Source: DASRLE01 sp963825315 (GTDB taxonomy: Bacteria > Verrucomicrobiota > Verrucomicrobiia > Limisphaerales > Palsa-1400). Taken from it: 64,000 bases of DNA. The stretch is from contig CAWGST010000001.1 of assembly GCA_963825315.1 (NCBI GenBank), positions 1,674,001 through 1,738,000 on the forward strand. The letters are read 5' to 3'. A model generated the notes under the pieces. It worked only from the letters and a program-made list of their open reading frames with translations. It was not told the DNA's origin and made no database searches. Of this stretch, positions 47,832 to 55,801 are shown one piece after another (within the stretch, counting starts at the first letter, position 1; each line of letters begins with the position of its first letter). The translations under genes were made by a program, and so were the position numbers.

Positions 47832-49172
47832 ATGATTTTACAATTCTCTGTTTCTAATTACAGATGCTTCGGCAAGTTGCAGACATTAAATCTGATGGCG
47901 AGCAATCAGGACAAGTCGCTCCCGGACAACTGCATCATCAGGGATTTGCCCGGGTTAGCCGGGAAACGATGGATCAAAGGCGTGGCACTTTATGGTCCAA
48001 ACGCCAGCGGTAAGACGACCATGCTGGAAGCATTGGAGGCGCTGGCGGAGATGGTGAAGACGTCGGCCAACATGACTGACCCGAAAGACCCAATCCCTCA
48101 GATTGAGCCGTTTGCGCTCGCTCCTGGACAACCGGAGTCTCCCACGGCATTCGCGGTGGCATTCGTGGCTGAGGGTATTCGCTACGAGTATCGCGTTGCC
48201 GCAACATGCGAGCGGATTTGGCACGAATCATTGCGCGCCTTCCCGAAAGCGAAGGAGCAACTGTGGTTCAGCCGCGATTGGAATGCGAAGTCTGGCAGCT
48301 ACGCATGGTCGCCGGAGCGTCCGACTGATTTCGACCGCGACAGGCAACTCGAAGACTACACATTGAGCAACATGCTGTTTCTATCCAAGGCGATGGCAAA
48401 CAATCGAACAGAACTTGAGCCGGTGTTCCGGTGGTTCAAGGAGCGGTTGAAGTTTCTTGATTTGAGCGAGGAGAGCAGGTTCGTCACACTATTCACACTT
48501 GACAAGATTCAGGAGCAAACGCCGTTGCATGATCGAATTGTCGAACTACTGCGCTATGCCGATTTGGGTGTGACGGGTGCGCGGATCATCGAGGAACCAG
48601 CACCCAAGGAGGAGATGAAGAAAATGCTTAAGAACGTCCCGCCGGACATTCAGGAAACGATTCTCAACCAACGCCGGTGGATCAAGCCGGAACTGACCCA
48701 TCGTGGCAGCGGCGCGGCGGAACTGCCCTTGCCGTGGGAATCGGAGTCGGCCGGAACACGCCGTTTGTTTGAATTGGCCGGGCCGTGGCTGGACATTGTG
48801 AGCAACGGTTACACGGTATGCGTGGATGAGTTGGAAGCCAGCATGCATCCATTGATTGTGCGGGAACTGTTGCGGTTGTTTTTCAGCGCAACGGAAAATC
48901 AGAAGGGCGCGCAAATCCTGTTCACCACTCACAATCCGTTGCTGCTCGACGCGACGTTGCTGCGCCGGGATCAGGTGTGGTTCACCGACAAAGACGCCGA
49001 CGGCGAAGCGCATCTTTATCCGTTGACGGATTATAGTCCGCGCAAGGGCGAATCCCTGGTACGCGGTTATATGTCAGGCCGCTACGGCGCGGTGCCGTTC
49101 GTGCCGGCGGGCTTGCTGGGATCGTTCCAAGCGCATGAGACGCTCGCCAAATCAGAAAAGGGCGGCGCATGA
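47832..49172 (+). CDS. RloA/AbiLi-like AAA ATPase (OLD-type defence ATPase)
   Basis: The product has 446 residues. The ABC/OLD-type ATPase begins MILQFSVSNYRCFGKLQTLN; Walker A is GVALYGPNASGKTTMLEALE; Walker B/D-loop region YTVCVDELEASMHPLIVREL; signature-like SGAAELPLPWESESAGTRRL (E-S-x-G-T-R-R); H-loop ILFTTHNPLLLDATLL. This is the AAA_21 architecture of RloA and lactococcal AbiLi. It is paired by a four-base overlap with an RloB-like gene. Family knowledge links such pairs to phage defence; here that is inference by synteny. Confidence 0.87.
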   Translation: MILQFSVSNYRCFGKLQTLNLMASNQDKSLPDNCIIRDLPGLAGKRWIKGVALYGPNASGKTTMLEALEALAEMVKTSANMTDPKDPIPQIEPFALAPGQPESPTAFAVAFVAEGIRYEYRVAATCERIWHESLRAFPKAKEQLWFSRDWNAKSGSYAWSPERPTDFDRDRQLEDYTLSNMLFLSKAMANNRTELEPVFRWFKERLKFLDLSEESRFVTLFTLDKIQEQTPLHDRIVELLRYADLGVTGARIIEEPAPKEEMKKMLKNVPPDIQETILNQRRWIKPELTHRGSGAAELPLPWESESAGTRRLFELAGPWLDIVSNGYTVCVDELEASMHPLIVRELLRLFFSATENQKGAQILFTTHNPLLLDATLLRRDQVWFTDKDADGEAHLYPLTDYSPRKGESLVRGYMSGRYGAVPFVPAGLLGSFQAHETLAKSEKGGA

Positions 49173-49927
49173 GTGAGGACGCAACGTATGATCCAAACTG
49201 GTGGCGCAAACCAATGGCTTTAAGTCTTGCGCGCAAGGCACGCCAAGCAACACCGGTGGCTCGGGCAAAACCGGGCGACGCATTTCTGATTGTGACCGAA
49301 GGCAAAGTGACCGAGCCGGTTTACTTCAAGTTGCTCCGCAGCGACCTTCGGCTTTCAGTCGTCAGCGTCAAGGTCGAGCCCGGCGACGCTTCTGATCCGA
49401 GGCACGTCATCCGCACTGCTGAGCGGCTGGCGAACGAGCAACAGCGCAAACACAAGAAAGGTGTGCTGGGAATCGACGAGCCGGCGAAGTTTGATCACGT
49501 ATGGGCGGTTGTGGATACCGATGTGGCCGTGCGGAATAACATTTGGAATGATGTTCTGCAACTGGCCAATGCGAAGAAGGTAACGCTGGCGCATTCAACG
49601 CCGTGCTTTGAGTTTTGGCTGCTGCTGCACATTGCCGGCTTCACGACGCGAACAGATTTGGTGGATGGAGATACTGCCAAGAGTGCAGTCAAACACGCGC
49701 TTGGTCGCGACTACTCCACCAACGAGGCAACCGCAAAAGAAGCCATCGCAACTTTCCTCTCAAAGTGGCCGGAGGCTGTGGGCCATGCCGAAAGGGTGCG
49801 GATTCATCACGAAGGCGCTCAGACGCCCAAGCCAGCCAACCCGTCCACGGAGGTGGATCGTCTTGCGCGCGCCCTGAACGACTCCGCGCCGGAGCATCGC
49901 CGGAAGCTTCATCCGCCGAACCGCTGA
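49169..49927 (+). CDS. RloB/AbiLii-like protein (TOPRIM-type)
   Basis: The product has 252 residues. Marks of the RloB family: AFLIVTEGKVTEPVYFKLLR (E-G-x-x-T-E-x-x-Y-F, the metal-binding Glu of a TOPRIM-like fold), FDHVWAVVDTDVAVRNNIWN (D-x-D), and AHSTPCFEFWLLLHIAGFTT (S-x-P-C-F-E-x-W-L-L-L-H). The start overlaps the ATPase stop (ATGA, 49169-49172). The N-terminal 45 residues are basic. The pair corresponds to what is catalogued as RloAB or AbiL. Confidence 0.88.
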   Translation: MSEDATYDPNWWRKPMALSLARKARQATPVARAKPGDAFLIVTEGKVTEPVYFKLLRSDLRLSVVSVKVEPGDASDPRHVIRTAERLANEQQRKHKKGVLGIDEPAKFDHVWAVVDTDVAVRNNIWNDVLQLANAKKVTLAHSTPCFEFWLLLHIAGFTTRTDLVDGDTAKSAVKHALGRDYSTNEATAKEAIATFLSKWPEAVGHAERVRIHHEGAQTPKPANPSTEVDRLARALNDSAPEHRRKLHPPNR

Positions 49928-49972
49928 AACGTGGGCTTGCAGCTTGGGCCGATTGGGACAATATCTTTGACA

Positions 49973-50701
49973 ATGGCTGCGGAAACACTCAATTGCCCCA
50001 TGTGCGGCGCGGCGGCTTCCTCGGATTCGCCGCGCTGCGAACATTGCGGGGCGCGGCTGGCCACGGTGGCCTGCCCTTCCTGTTTCGGGATGATGTTCGT
50101 GGGCGCAAAATTCTGTTCCCACTGCGGCGCCAGGGCCGATCGAACCGAAGTCCCGGACGGGACCCATGAAATCTGCCCGCGCTGCCGGGTCGAGATGGAA
50201 GCCGTCCTCATCGGCAAGACGCATTTGGAGGAGTGTCCGCGTTGCGAAGGCGTCTGGGCCGACGCCGATTCAGTGCGGCAAATCTGCGCCGATCAGGAAC
50301 AACAAGCCGCCGTGCTCGGCATGGCAACGTCGCAGACGGCGGAGTCGGTGGATATCGAAGAACACATTCACTACATACCGTGTCCGGTCTGCAAGAGTCT
50401 GATGAACCGGGTGAACTTCGCGCGCTGCTCGAACGTGATCGTGAATGTTTGCGGCCAGCACGGGACATGGTTTGACAAGGATGAACTTCGGCGCGTCGTT
50501 GAATTTATACGCGCGGGCGGAATCGAGAAGGAGCGCGCCCGGGAAGTGGAGGAATTGGAAGAGCACGAGAGGCATGAGCGGGCCTCGGCCGTCGCTGATG
50601 CCTGGAGCGCAAGGAACCTTCCAGCGGGATGGAGTGATGGTGACCGGCACCTTGGCATCTCCGCCCTGGCCGGCGCCATCAAGGCATTTCTGGACAAATA
50701 G
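49973..50701 (+). CDS. Multi-zinc-ribbon protein with TFIIB-like zinc fingers
   Basis: From ATG 49973 (MAAETLNCPMCGAAASSDSP) the product has 242 residues with at least ten C-x-x-C pairs or partners. Double zinc ribbon first: LNCPMCGAAA, RCEHCGARLATVACPSCFGM and KFCSHCGARA. Then two zf-TFIIB-like units: EICPRCRVEMEAVLIGKTHL with EECPRCEGVWADADSV, and YIPCPVCKSLMNRVNF with VNVCGQHGTWFDKDELRRVV. A charged helix and a short C-terminal segment close it. No enzyme motif is visible. It lies 45 bases after the RloB-like gene and 17 bases before the end of the DUF4276 gene, between the two ATPase/TOPRIM modules. It may be a housekeeping gene or part of the island. Confidence 0.75.
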   Translation: MAAETLNCPMCGAAASSDSPRCEHCGARLATVACPSCFGMMFVGAKFCSHCGARADRTEVPDGTHEICPRCRVEMEAVLIGKTHLEECPRCEGVWADADSVRQICADQEQQAAVLGMATSQTAESVDIEEHIHYIPCPVCKSLMNRVNFARCSNVIVNVCGQHGTWFDKDELRRVVEFIRAGGIEKERAREVEELEEHERHERASAVADAWSARNLPAGWSDGDRHLGISALAGAIKAFLDK

Positions 50702-50718
50702 CGGTCGCCGTCAGAAAG

Positions 50719-51348
50719 TCAGATTAAACGCCCATGCCTTCTTCGAAGCCGTTCGTCGAGAATTCGACAGATTCTGACAAAACTTGGCAAGTGCAGCCTC
50801 AAAGTGGCAGGGGTCAGCTTTCCCAGAATTTCGAAGGATCGTTTTCCCTTCGCGTAGGCGTTCGAGCAGTTTCGAGTGGCATGGATCAGCTTGTCCTGAA
50901 CGTCGTGGCGGTCACGGCTTTCCAAGGCCCTCAGAGGCGGTAGCCCGGAATCTTGCAGTTTCCCCCCGAAATGTTCTCTCAAGGCGGCTCTGTCCGCGAC
51001 GAGCCATGTCTCCATGCAGGTCGTCATGAATAGGACCTGATTGTCTTCGGCCCCTTCTGGCGGTGCCCATGTCGGAACAGTTGTAACTGTTCGCAAATGT
51101 TGCCAGGCTGCGTATCGATTCGCCATCGGTTCCTCGCTGTCAATCCACATGGCGACATAGCCCGCCAATCTGCCGTTGTGCGCCAACTTGAAATCATTGA
51201 AAACGGCGTCCCGTCCGCCGCAGGCGACGAACCGCGGCATCCGCCCTTGAAAGGCGCAATGCTCCAACAGCTTGCGAAATCCCTCACGGCAACGCGCGTG
51301 CAACTCTTTGGAATCGCCGCCTCCTTCCAGATAAATGATCGCGCTCAC
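50719..51348 (-). CDS. DUF4276 family protein, TOPRIM-like effector candidate
   Basis: GTG 51348 is chosen because it overlaps the ATPase stop (GTGA); the product has 209 residues. It begins SAIIYLEGGGDSKELHARCR (E-G-G-G-D-S-K), followed by MPRFVACGGRDAVFNDFKLA, YVAMWIDSEEPMANRYAAWQ (D-S-E) and VLFMTTCMETWLVADRAALR. The early Glu and later D-S-E give the arrangement of a TOPRIM-like metal site. DUF4276 proteins are regular partners of AAA_21/OLD-type ATPases. Together they look like a two-gene defence unit of the same logic as PARIS or AbiL, but with a different effector family. Confidence 0.8.
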   Translation of the reverse strand: MSAIIYLEGGGDSKELHARCREGFRKLLEHCAFQGRMPRFVACGGRDAVFNDFKLAHNGRLAGYVAMWIDSEEPMANRYAAWQHLRTVTTVPTWAPPEGAEDNQVLFMTTCMETWLVADRAALREHFGGKLQDSGLPPLRALESRDRHDVQDKLIHATRNCSNAYAKGKRSFEILGKLTPATLRLHLPSFVRICRILDERLRRRHGRLI

Positions 51349-52556
51349 CAGCGCGTTCCCCCAAGCTGTCCCTTGGTCCACAACTGCCCCAGCCGATATT
51401 TGTCCAGCCACTTTGCCAGTTCATCCTTTTTCAAGCGGCGCATCTCCGTTCGTCCGTCGTGTTTCTCGCAAACGACGACCGTCTCCGGTCGCTCTGTCAT
51501 GGCATCGACTAAAATGTCTGAATGGGTGGTGACGATGAGTTGTGTCCGCTCGGAAGCCGCCACCAGCAAGTCCGCCAGTTTCGGGAGGATGTCCGGGTGC
51601 AATCCAAGTTCCGGTTCTTCGATGCAAATCAGTGGCGGCGGGGTGGGATCGCAAAGGATCGCCAACAAGCAGAGGTAACGAAGCGTCCCATCCGACAGCC
51701 GCGTGGCTGGAATGGAGAAATCACCCTCCGTGAAGATTACCTGAACGCTTCCTCCCTCAACGAACGGCTCGAAGTCGGTTAACCCTTCGTACAAGTCGCT
51801 TAATCCCTCCAGCATCGCCTTCTTAGCCTTGGGCGTCTTGCGCAAGCGACTTAGGAAAAGCCCCAGGTTGGAAAAATCCTCCTCCAGCCGGTCATTCCGC
51901 ATGTCTGCCTGTTGCGGCTCACGGAGGACTGTTTTTCGGCCAAACGTCCACTCCCGGTAGATGCGGCACTTCTCGTAGGACTCCGCAAGATATGTGATCT
52001 CAGGGTAATGCTCAGGGTCACGCCGCTGCGACAAAATCGAAAGATCAAGATTTGCCGTCACATATTCCGGCTTCAGCCCCTCATGGACGGTGTTGATGAC
52101 CGCTTCTCCGTATTGAAAACGGTAGTAGAAATGCGCCGCGCCCTGATCGCTGTAAGGCCTCTCGTTTTCCACCCGCTCATCAAACACCCGGAAACCCTGT
52201 TCGTCCCCGAGAAACGCAAAAAAGTGCCGCAAGGGTTGTTCCCCTTTCGGATTGTTGACGACCAATGCTATCGAGGCTGCCCGATCTTTCGCTCCTTTCC
52301 AAATCCATTCCTTCGCGCCGCCGCCACGCCGCACGACGCCACGAACGTCCGAGTTTGAGGTCGTTTGCGACGGCACCGGTGTCGCCCGCATCAATGCCAG
52401 AGCCTCGATCAGGTTGGATTTGCCCGCGCCATTCGGGCCGATCAACACATTGAGATTCTTCAGAGGCAATGCCGCTGTGTCCGGACCGAACGACAGCAGG
52501 TTCGTTAGTCGAATCTCCCGCAACAACCGCGCATCGTTCGGTGGATTCTGCTTCAT
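51345..52556 (-). CDS. AAA_21/OLD-type ATPase paired with DUF4276 protein
   Basis: From ATG 52556 (MKQNPPNDARLLREIRLTNL) the product has 403 residues. Walker A: LNVLIGPNGAGKSNLIEALA. Signature and Walker B region: ATRLSDGTLRYLCLLAILCD and PLICIEEPELGLHPDILPKL. H-loop: TQLIVTTHSDILVDAMTERP. The middle carries an insert with DERVENERPYSDQGAAHFYY. It differs from the RloA-like ATPase at 47832 in all spacer segments, so the two are not a recent duplication. The overlap GTGA with the DUF4276 gene shows a tight operon. It sits 16 bases upstream of the TIM-barrel gene end on the same strand. Confidence 0.85.
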   Translation of the reverse strand: MKQNPPNDARLLREIRLTNLLSFGPDTAALPLKNLNVLIGPNGAGKSNLIEALALMRATPVPSQTTSNSDVRGVVRRGGGAKEWIWKGAKDRAASIALVVNNPKGEQPLRHFFAFLGDEQGFRVFDERVENERPYSDQGAAHFYYRFQYGEAVINTVHEGLKPEYVTANLDLSILSQRRDPEHYPEITYLAESYEKCRIYREWTFGRKTVLREPQQADMRNDRLEEDFSNLGLFLSRLRKTPKAKKAMLEGLSDLYEGLTDFEPFVEGGSVQVIFTEGDFSIPATRLSDGTLRYLCLLAILCDPTPPPLICIEEPELGLHPDILPKLADLLVAASERTQLIVTTHSDILVDAMTERPETVVVCEKHDGRTEMRRLKKDELAKWLDKYRLGQLWTKGQLGGTRW

Positions 52557-52572
52557 ATGACTTTCCCGGTGC

Positions 52573-53604
52573 TTAAGCCCCCATGCCTTCTTCGAAGGAG
52601 CCGGCGGCGACGGGGAAACACAGGTTGTCGCGCACGTAGGCGATGCCATCGGCGCTGGTCGTATCCAGGTCCCGATAGGCGCTCTCGGCCTCGACGACCA
52701 GGGGCGCGGTGCGCGCGCCCATGATCGCGCAGTAACGTTGCGGGTATCCGCTGTGCATCATTAATTCCGCGTAGCGCGTCATGTTCAGCTCGCCGGAGCC
52801 GATATCGACAAATTGCATGGCCCGCTTTTGCCAGCCGCCCTCCATCATGCGCAACGGGAAATTGGGCCGGATGACAAAATTCTTGACGTGACAGGCGTAA
52901 ATGCGCGGGGCCACTTTGAGGAAACGGCTTTCCCAGCTTTCCCCCTCCCAGCAGTGCGACGGATCGGCGTTGACGCCCAGGCATTTGTCGCCGTCGCAGA
53001 CATGCACCAGGCGGTTGAAATCGTCGGCGCACATGGCGGCTGTTCCGGGATGGATCTCGTGGGCGAGAATAATGCCAAGCTCCTTGGCGCGCGCGCGAAT
53101 TTTGGCCGTTTTCTTGACAAACCGTTCCTGGCCGCTTTGCACCAGGTCGTAATCCGCCCCCTTCCAAAATCCCCACGGATAGCCGGTGGCCACTTCCCAG
53201 CCGAAAACGACGCCCCAGAACATGGGCACGATCCGGACGTTGACGGCCGCCGCCAAATCCAACAGGCGCAGCACGTAAGTCTCGCTCCATTGCTCGATTT
53301 CAGCGGCGGATTTTTTGGCGACATCGGGCGGCAGAAACGGCCGGACGGTCGGGCTTTCGGTCCAGGCGGTAGTGTGGACCCAAAAAGGGCAATGGGCCGA
53401 GATGCCGTCGAAACTCAGGCCGCGCGAGGCGAAGGCCTGCTTGATTTCGGCGGGGGATTTGAATGTGTCGCCGTCCTGGAGCATGTAATTGGACGGCTGC
53501 GCGCCGGTGGCGCCGGAGGCCTTGGCGTAATCCAGGAATGCGGTGAGAGATTTCGCGCCGTGTTGCGCGCCTTCGATACTGGGATGAAAACAGGTTTGGG
53601 CCAT
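52573..53604 (-). CDS. Sugar-phosphate isomerase/epimerase-like TIM-barrel protein
   Basis: From ATG 53604 (MAQTCFHPSIEGAQHGAKSL) the product has 343 residues. It shows the xylose-isomerase-like (AP endonuclease 2) fold: GLSFDGISAHCPFWVHTTAW, WSETYVLRLLDLAAAVNVRI, GIILAHEIHPGTAAM (metal-binding E-I-H-P), LGVNADPSHCWEGESWESRF (N-A-D-P-S-H), ACHVKNFVIRPN (H-V-K-N) and FVDIGSGELNMTRYAELMMH (G-x-G-E). These hold the metal site. It follows the arabinan cluster on the same strand with a 300-base gap and may act on L-arabinose or a derivative; it could also be unrelated. Confidence 0.82.
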   Translation of the reverse strand: MAQTCFHPSIEGAQHGAKSLTAFLDYAKASGATGAQPSNYMLQDGDTFKSPAEIKQAFASRGLSFDGISAHCPFWVHTTAWTESPTVRPFLPPDVAKKSAAEIEQWSETYVLRLLDLAAAVNVRIVPMFWGVVFGWEVATGYPWGFWKGADYDLVQSGQERFVKKTAKIRARAKELGIILAHEIHPGTAAMCADDFNRLVHVCDGDKCLGVNADPSHCWEGESWESRFLKVAPRIYACHVKNFVIRPNFPLRMMEGGWQKRAMQFVDIGSGELNMTRYAELMMHSGYPQRYCAIMGARTAPLVVEAESAYRDLDTTSADGIAYVRDNLCFPVAAGSFEEGMGA

Positions 53605-53729
53605 AAGATTTAAAAATATGTTTATTGAACCGGCCACAAGGCTAGAACGGGTCAACGCCGGAATCAATCCATTTCAGTTTCCAACGAATCCCCGGCGAAA
53701 ATGCGGCCAACCTTCGCGCCTCGCGATGT

Positions 53730-53941
53730 CATAGATAAATTTTGCCGGGGAAAAACAATACGCGGGCATTCAACCCCTTGCCGGCGCGCTGAACAACGCG
53801 CGCATTTCTTCAGACGATCTGCTTGTCATCGTTCGACCGGCCAAAGATCATCCGGCAGACGATTGGCGCCTGACCGATAACCCGATCGCACAGCTCAAGG
53901 AGTTTTTGCTACCCAGGCCCGATTCTGAGCACTGTCAGTGA
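53730..53941 (+). pseudogene. Possible gene remnant in the 53.6-53.9 kb gap
   Basis: A frame of about 65 codons without a start codon reads GEKQYAGIQPLAGALNNARI, SSDDLLVIVRPAKDHPADDW and RLTDNPIAQLKEFLLPRPDS before TGA at 53939-53941. Its amino-acid make-up looks protein-like (not the Arg/Ala/Pro shadow type), and a stop closes the frame just upstream. It overlaps the GH51 3' end in antisense. It may be the 3' part of a lost gene. The rest of 53605-53908 shows nothing clear. Confidence 0.3.
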
Positions 53942-55801
53942 ATTGGGTTTAAAGGAGTAACGGAACCTGGCCTTGACCTTTCCGATCGAAACCGTGACTG
54001 GCGCGACTTTGCGCGGCTGGTCAAATGAATTTTCATCAGACGTGTTGCCGCTCGTAAGAATAGTGGCTTGCGCCCTCTGCGCGCCGGGCAGAATTCCGAC
54101 TAAATGAATGGCGGCGGGCGCCTCCCGGCTGCTCGCGTTGACCACTTTGAGAATGATGTCGTTCGACTGATTGTCCCGGACCGCCGAGGCAAAGAATTTG
54201 GCCGCGGCTGGGTCCTCATTGGAAACGGGCAGCACGACGTCGCCGCGGTTGCGGCTGAAAAGTTGCTGGGCGTAATAATTGGGTGTGCCGTAAATGCGAT
54301 GGTTGTCCACCCAGATCAAGTTGGGCGTCCATTGCCAGGCGTCCACGTTGCCGAAGAGAGGCGCGTAGGAGGCCATGCGCACCACGTCGGCGTTGCGCTC
54401 CAACCCGGTCATGAAAGCCGCCTCGGCCAGCGCGCATTCGAGGTTGTTCCGGTTTTTGGCGCTGACCATGGCCACGCTTTGCGCGGCGTATTCGCCAAAG
54501 AACACCTTGGGGCCGCTGCGGTCGTAATGGTCGTAGCGATTCACATTGTTGAAAAACCAGGCGGGATTTGCGTAGCAGTGCTCGTCCACGATGTCCGCCT
54601 TCAATTCGCGGAACTTTGGCCACAGATAATGAAAACGTTCATCGTCCGGCAATGGACCGGCACTGACAACAAGCGCGATATCAGGGTACCGCGCCTTGAG
54701 CCCCTTTGAGAAACGCGCCAGCCGCTCGATGTATTGCGGCCCCCATTGTTCGTTGCCGATGCCGAGCATCTGCATGTGGAATGGTTCGGAGTGACCCATG
54801 GCGGCGCGCTTCGCGCCCCAGGTGCTGGTGGCGGGGCCGTTGGCGAATTCGATCAGGTCAAGCGCGTCCTGAATGTAGGGATCAAGCTGGTCCATGGGGC
54901 AAAGCTCACCCGAATTGAACTGGCAAGCCATGCCGCAGTTGATGATGGGCAGCGGCCCGGCATTGATGTCTTCGCACAACTGGAAAAATTCAAAGAAGCC
55001 CAGGCCGAACGACTGGAAATAATCCGGCGTGGGCCGGTGTTTGAACTCATAATTCCAGCGGTTGATGAGGAGCGGGCGTTCTGCGAGGGGGCCGATGGTT
55101 TTCTTCCATTGGTAACGTTTCGAAAGATCGCTGCCCTCGACGATGCAGCCGCCGGGAAAGCGCAGAAAGCCGGGCTTGAGATCGGCGAGCATCTGAACCA
55201 TGTCGGCGCGAAGGCCGCCCGGCCGGTGTTTCCAGGTGTTGCGCGGGAAGAGCGAGACGCGGTCGAGGTCCACGGCACCCGCGCCCTCCAGGATGATGTT
55301 GAGCCGCGCCTTGGCGTCGGTGTCGTTGGGGTGCAGCGTGGTCTTGACCTGTTTCCAGCCAGAGGCAATGCCTTCGAGCAACGCGGAATCCAGCGTGGCG
55401 CCGTCGCCGCCGACAAGTTCAACGATGACGCGCGGCGAACCTTCGACGCCGCGAATCTGGCAGGAGAAATCATAGGCTTCGCCCAGGCGCACGCCCATGC
55501 CGCGGAAGCCTTCGTTGCAGAGGCCGAACGGCGCGACGGCCTGCGAGCGAATGCGGAGGTAATTCGGGCTGGCCGCGTTGAACGGGTTGTCGGTGCGCAC
55601 CGTCAACCCGCCCTTCGCCAGGCTGGGACTGATCTTGAACCAGCCCATGAGCGCGTCTGGAAACGCGAACGATCCATTCTTCACCAGTTCGGCGTAAAGG
55701 CCGCCGTCGGCGCCGAAATTGATGTCCTCGAAGAAAATCCCCCACATCGCAGGATTGATCTTCGCGCCTGGCTTGTCGGTTTGAACTATGATGGTTGTCA
55801 T
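53909..55801 (-). CDS. GH51 alpha-L-arabinofuranosidase
   Basis: The product has 630 residues. It releases terminal L-arabinofuranosyl residues from arabinan and arabino-oligosaccharides. Start region MTTIIVQTDKPGAKINPAMW and GIFFEDINFGADGGLYAELV, then a carbohydrate-binding-like beta region, then the TIM barrel: FLRFPGGCIVEGSDLSKRYQ, acid/base Glu in MQMLGIGNEQWGPQYIERL and nucleophile Glu in GPKVFFGEYAAQSVAM. The C-terminal beta sandwich starts near DIILKVVNASSREAPAAIHL. There is no signal peptide, so it is cytoplasmic and would act on imported oligosaccharides. Its ATG overlaps the transporter stop by four bases (55798-55801). Confidence 0.94.
   Translation of the reverse strand: MTTIIVQTDKPGAKINPAMWGIFFEDINFGADGGLYAELVKNGSFAFPDALMGWFKISPSLAKGGLTVRTDNPFNAASPNYLRIRSQAVAPFGLCNEGFRGMGVRLGEAYDFSCQIRGVEGSPRVIVELVGGDGATLDSALLEGIASGWKQVKTTLHPNDTDAKARLNIILEGAGAVDLDRVSLFPRNTWKHRPGGLRADMVQMLADLKPGFLRFPGGCIVEGSDLSKRYQWKKTIGPLAERPLLINRWNYEFKHRPTPDYFQSFGLGFFEFFQLCEDINAGPLPIINCGMACQFNSGELCPMDQLDPYIQDALDLIEFANGPATSTWGAKRAAMGHSEPFHMQMLGIGNEQWGPQYIERLARFSKGLKARYPDIALVVSAGPLPDDERFHYLWPKFRELKADIVDEHCYANPAWFFNNVNRYDHYDRSGPKVFFGEYAAQSVAMVSAKNRNNLECALAEAAFMTGLERNADVVRMASYAPLFGNVDAWQWTPNLIWVDNHRIYGTPNYYAQQLFSRNRGDVVLPVSNEDPAAAKFFASAVRDNQSNDIILKVVNASSREAPAAIHLVGILPGAQRAQATILTSGNTSDENSFDQPRKVAPVTVSIGKVKARFRYSFKPNSLTVLRIGPG

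Noticed and set aside
50719..52556. PARIS (AriA/AriB) system
   Set aside because: The gene logic is similar, but the effector looks like DUF4276, not the DUF4435 of AriB; I keep it as a separate type.
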